A stretch of DNA of 16,972 bases from the NCBI GenBank assembly GCA_958350755.1, contig CATWID010000038.1, forward strand, positions 1-16,972. Reading direction: 5' to 3'. Shown here one piece after another: positions 16,760 to 16,972 of this stretch (position 1 is its first letter; every line of letters starts with the position of its first letter). Below the pieces are notes generated by a model. It saw only the letters and a list, made by a program, of their open reading frames with translations, was not told the origin of the DNA and did not search any database. The stretch is from an uncultured Collinsella sp. Its GTDB lineage: Bacteria; Actinomycetota; Coriobacteriia; Coriobacteriales; Coriobacteriaceae. A program made the translations under genes and the position numbers.

Positions 16760-16972
16760 ATGATCAACCATCTCAAACATCATTTTGGCTCCCGACGCAC
16801 TGGTGGTCACGGAGGCCTAGACATTGCGCGGCATATCGGCCCCGGGCTGCTCGTGACCGTCGGCTTTATCGACCCGGGCAACTGGGCCTCCAATATGGCC
16901 GCGGGCTCGCAGTTTGGCTACGCGCTGCTGTGGATCGTCACGCTGTCCACGATTATGCTCATCGTGCTGCAG
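16760..16972 (+). CDS. mntH: Nramp-type divalent metal transporter, N-terminus only
   Basis: Imports Mn(II) or Fe(II) with protons across the cytoplasmic membrane. Only the first 71 residues are visible; the frame is open at the right edge. After a basic, His-rich N-terminus (HLKHHFGSRRTGGHGG), the first membrane helix contains GPGLLVTVGFIDPGNWASNM. The DPGN motif supplies metal ligands Asp and Asn in Nramp proteins. The second helix YALLWIVTLSTIMLIVLQ follows. An AGGAG ribosome site stands 7 nt before the ATG at 16760. A TTTTAGCCTAAAA palindrome in the promoter suggests repression when metal is plentiful. The family is clear; the mntH symbol is by family only, since substrate preference cannot be proven from this fragment. 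Confidence 0.85.
   Translation, partial: MINHLKHHFGSRRTGGHGGLDIARHIGPGLLVTVGFIDPGNWASNMAAGSQFGYALLWIVTLSTIMLIVLQ

Overview
The window is GC-rich, densely coding bacterial DNA with strong AGGAGG-type ribosome binding sites and actinobacterial-looking proteins. The gene content and codon bias suggest a Coriobacteriia-type gut actinobacterium, perhaps Collinsella. That assignment is inference; no rRNA or other marker is present. I find ten protein genes, two of them cut by the window edges, and no tRNA, rRNA or CRISPR array.

Left part (1-5917): a DEAD-box RNA helicase (minus strand, C-terminus off the left edge) is divergent from a copper operon, copA-copZ-csoR. A CsoR-type GGGGG/CCCCC operator lies inside the copA promoter, and the repressor is the last gene, so the operon should be feedback controlled by Cu(I). 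A long imperfect stem-loop fills the copA-copZ gap. A small membrane-anchored zinc-ribbon protein follows and ends at a bidirectional terminator (5981-6017).

Middle part (6018-10245): all genes are on the minus strand. They are an imidazolonepropionase/prolidase-like amidohydrolase, a two-domain protein resembling AbiEi antitoxins with a DUF559 (PD-(D/E)XK-like) C-terminus, and an unrecognised 235-residue protein. The AbiEi/DUF559-like gene is bracketed by two three-unit arrays of an unusual repeat. The unit is a 56-57 bp palindrome (arms about TCTCGATCTGTAACA / TGTTACAGATCGAGA) recurring every 80-81 bp with weakly conserved 23-24 bp spacers. A third, two-unit array lies between the helicase and copA. 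This family of eight units in three places is the best candidate here for something undescribed.

Right part (10246-16972): the glutamate synthase operon gltB-gltD (minus strand, 5-nt gap) makes glutamate from glutamine and 2-oxoglutarate. It is divergent from an Nramp-type Mn(II)/Fe(II) transporter that runs off the right edge. The intergenic region holds a 53-bp hairpin and a TTTTAGCCTAAAA palindrome that could be a DtxR/MntR-family operator. Much of the metabolic content is housekeeping; the interest lies in the intergenic structures.
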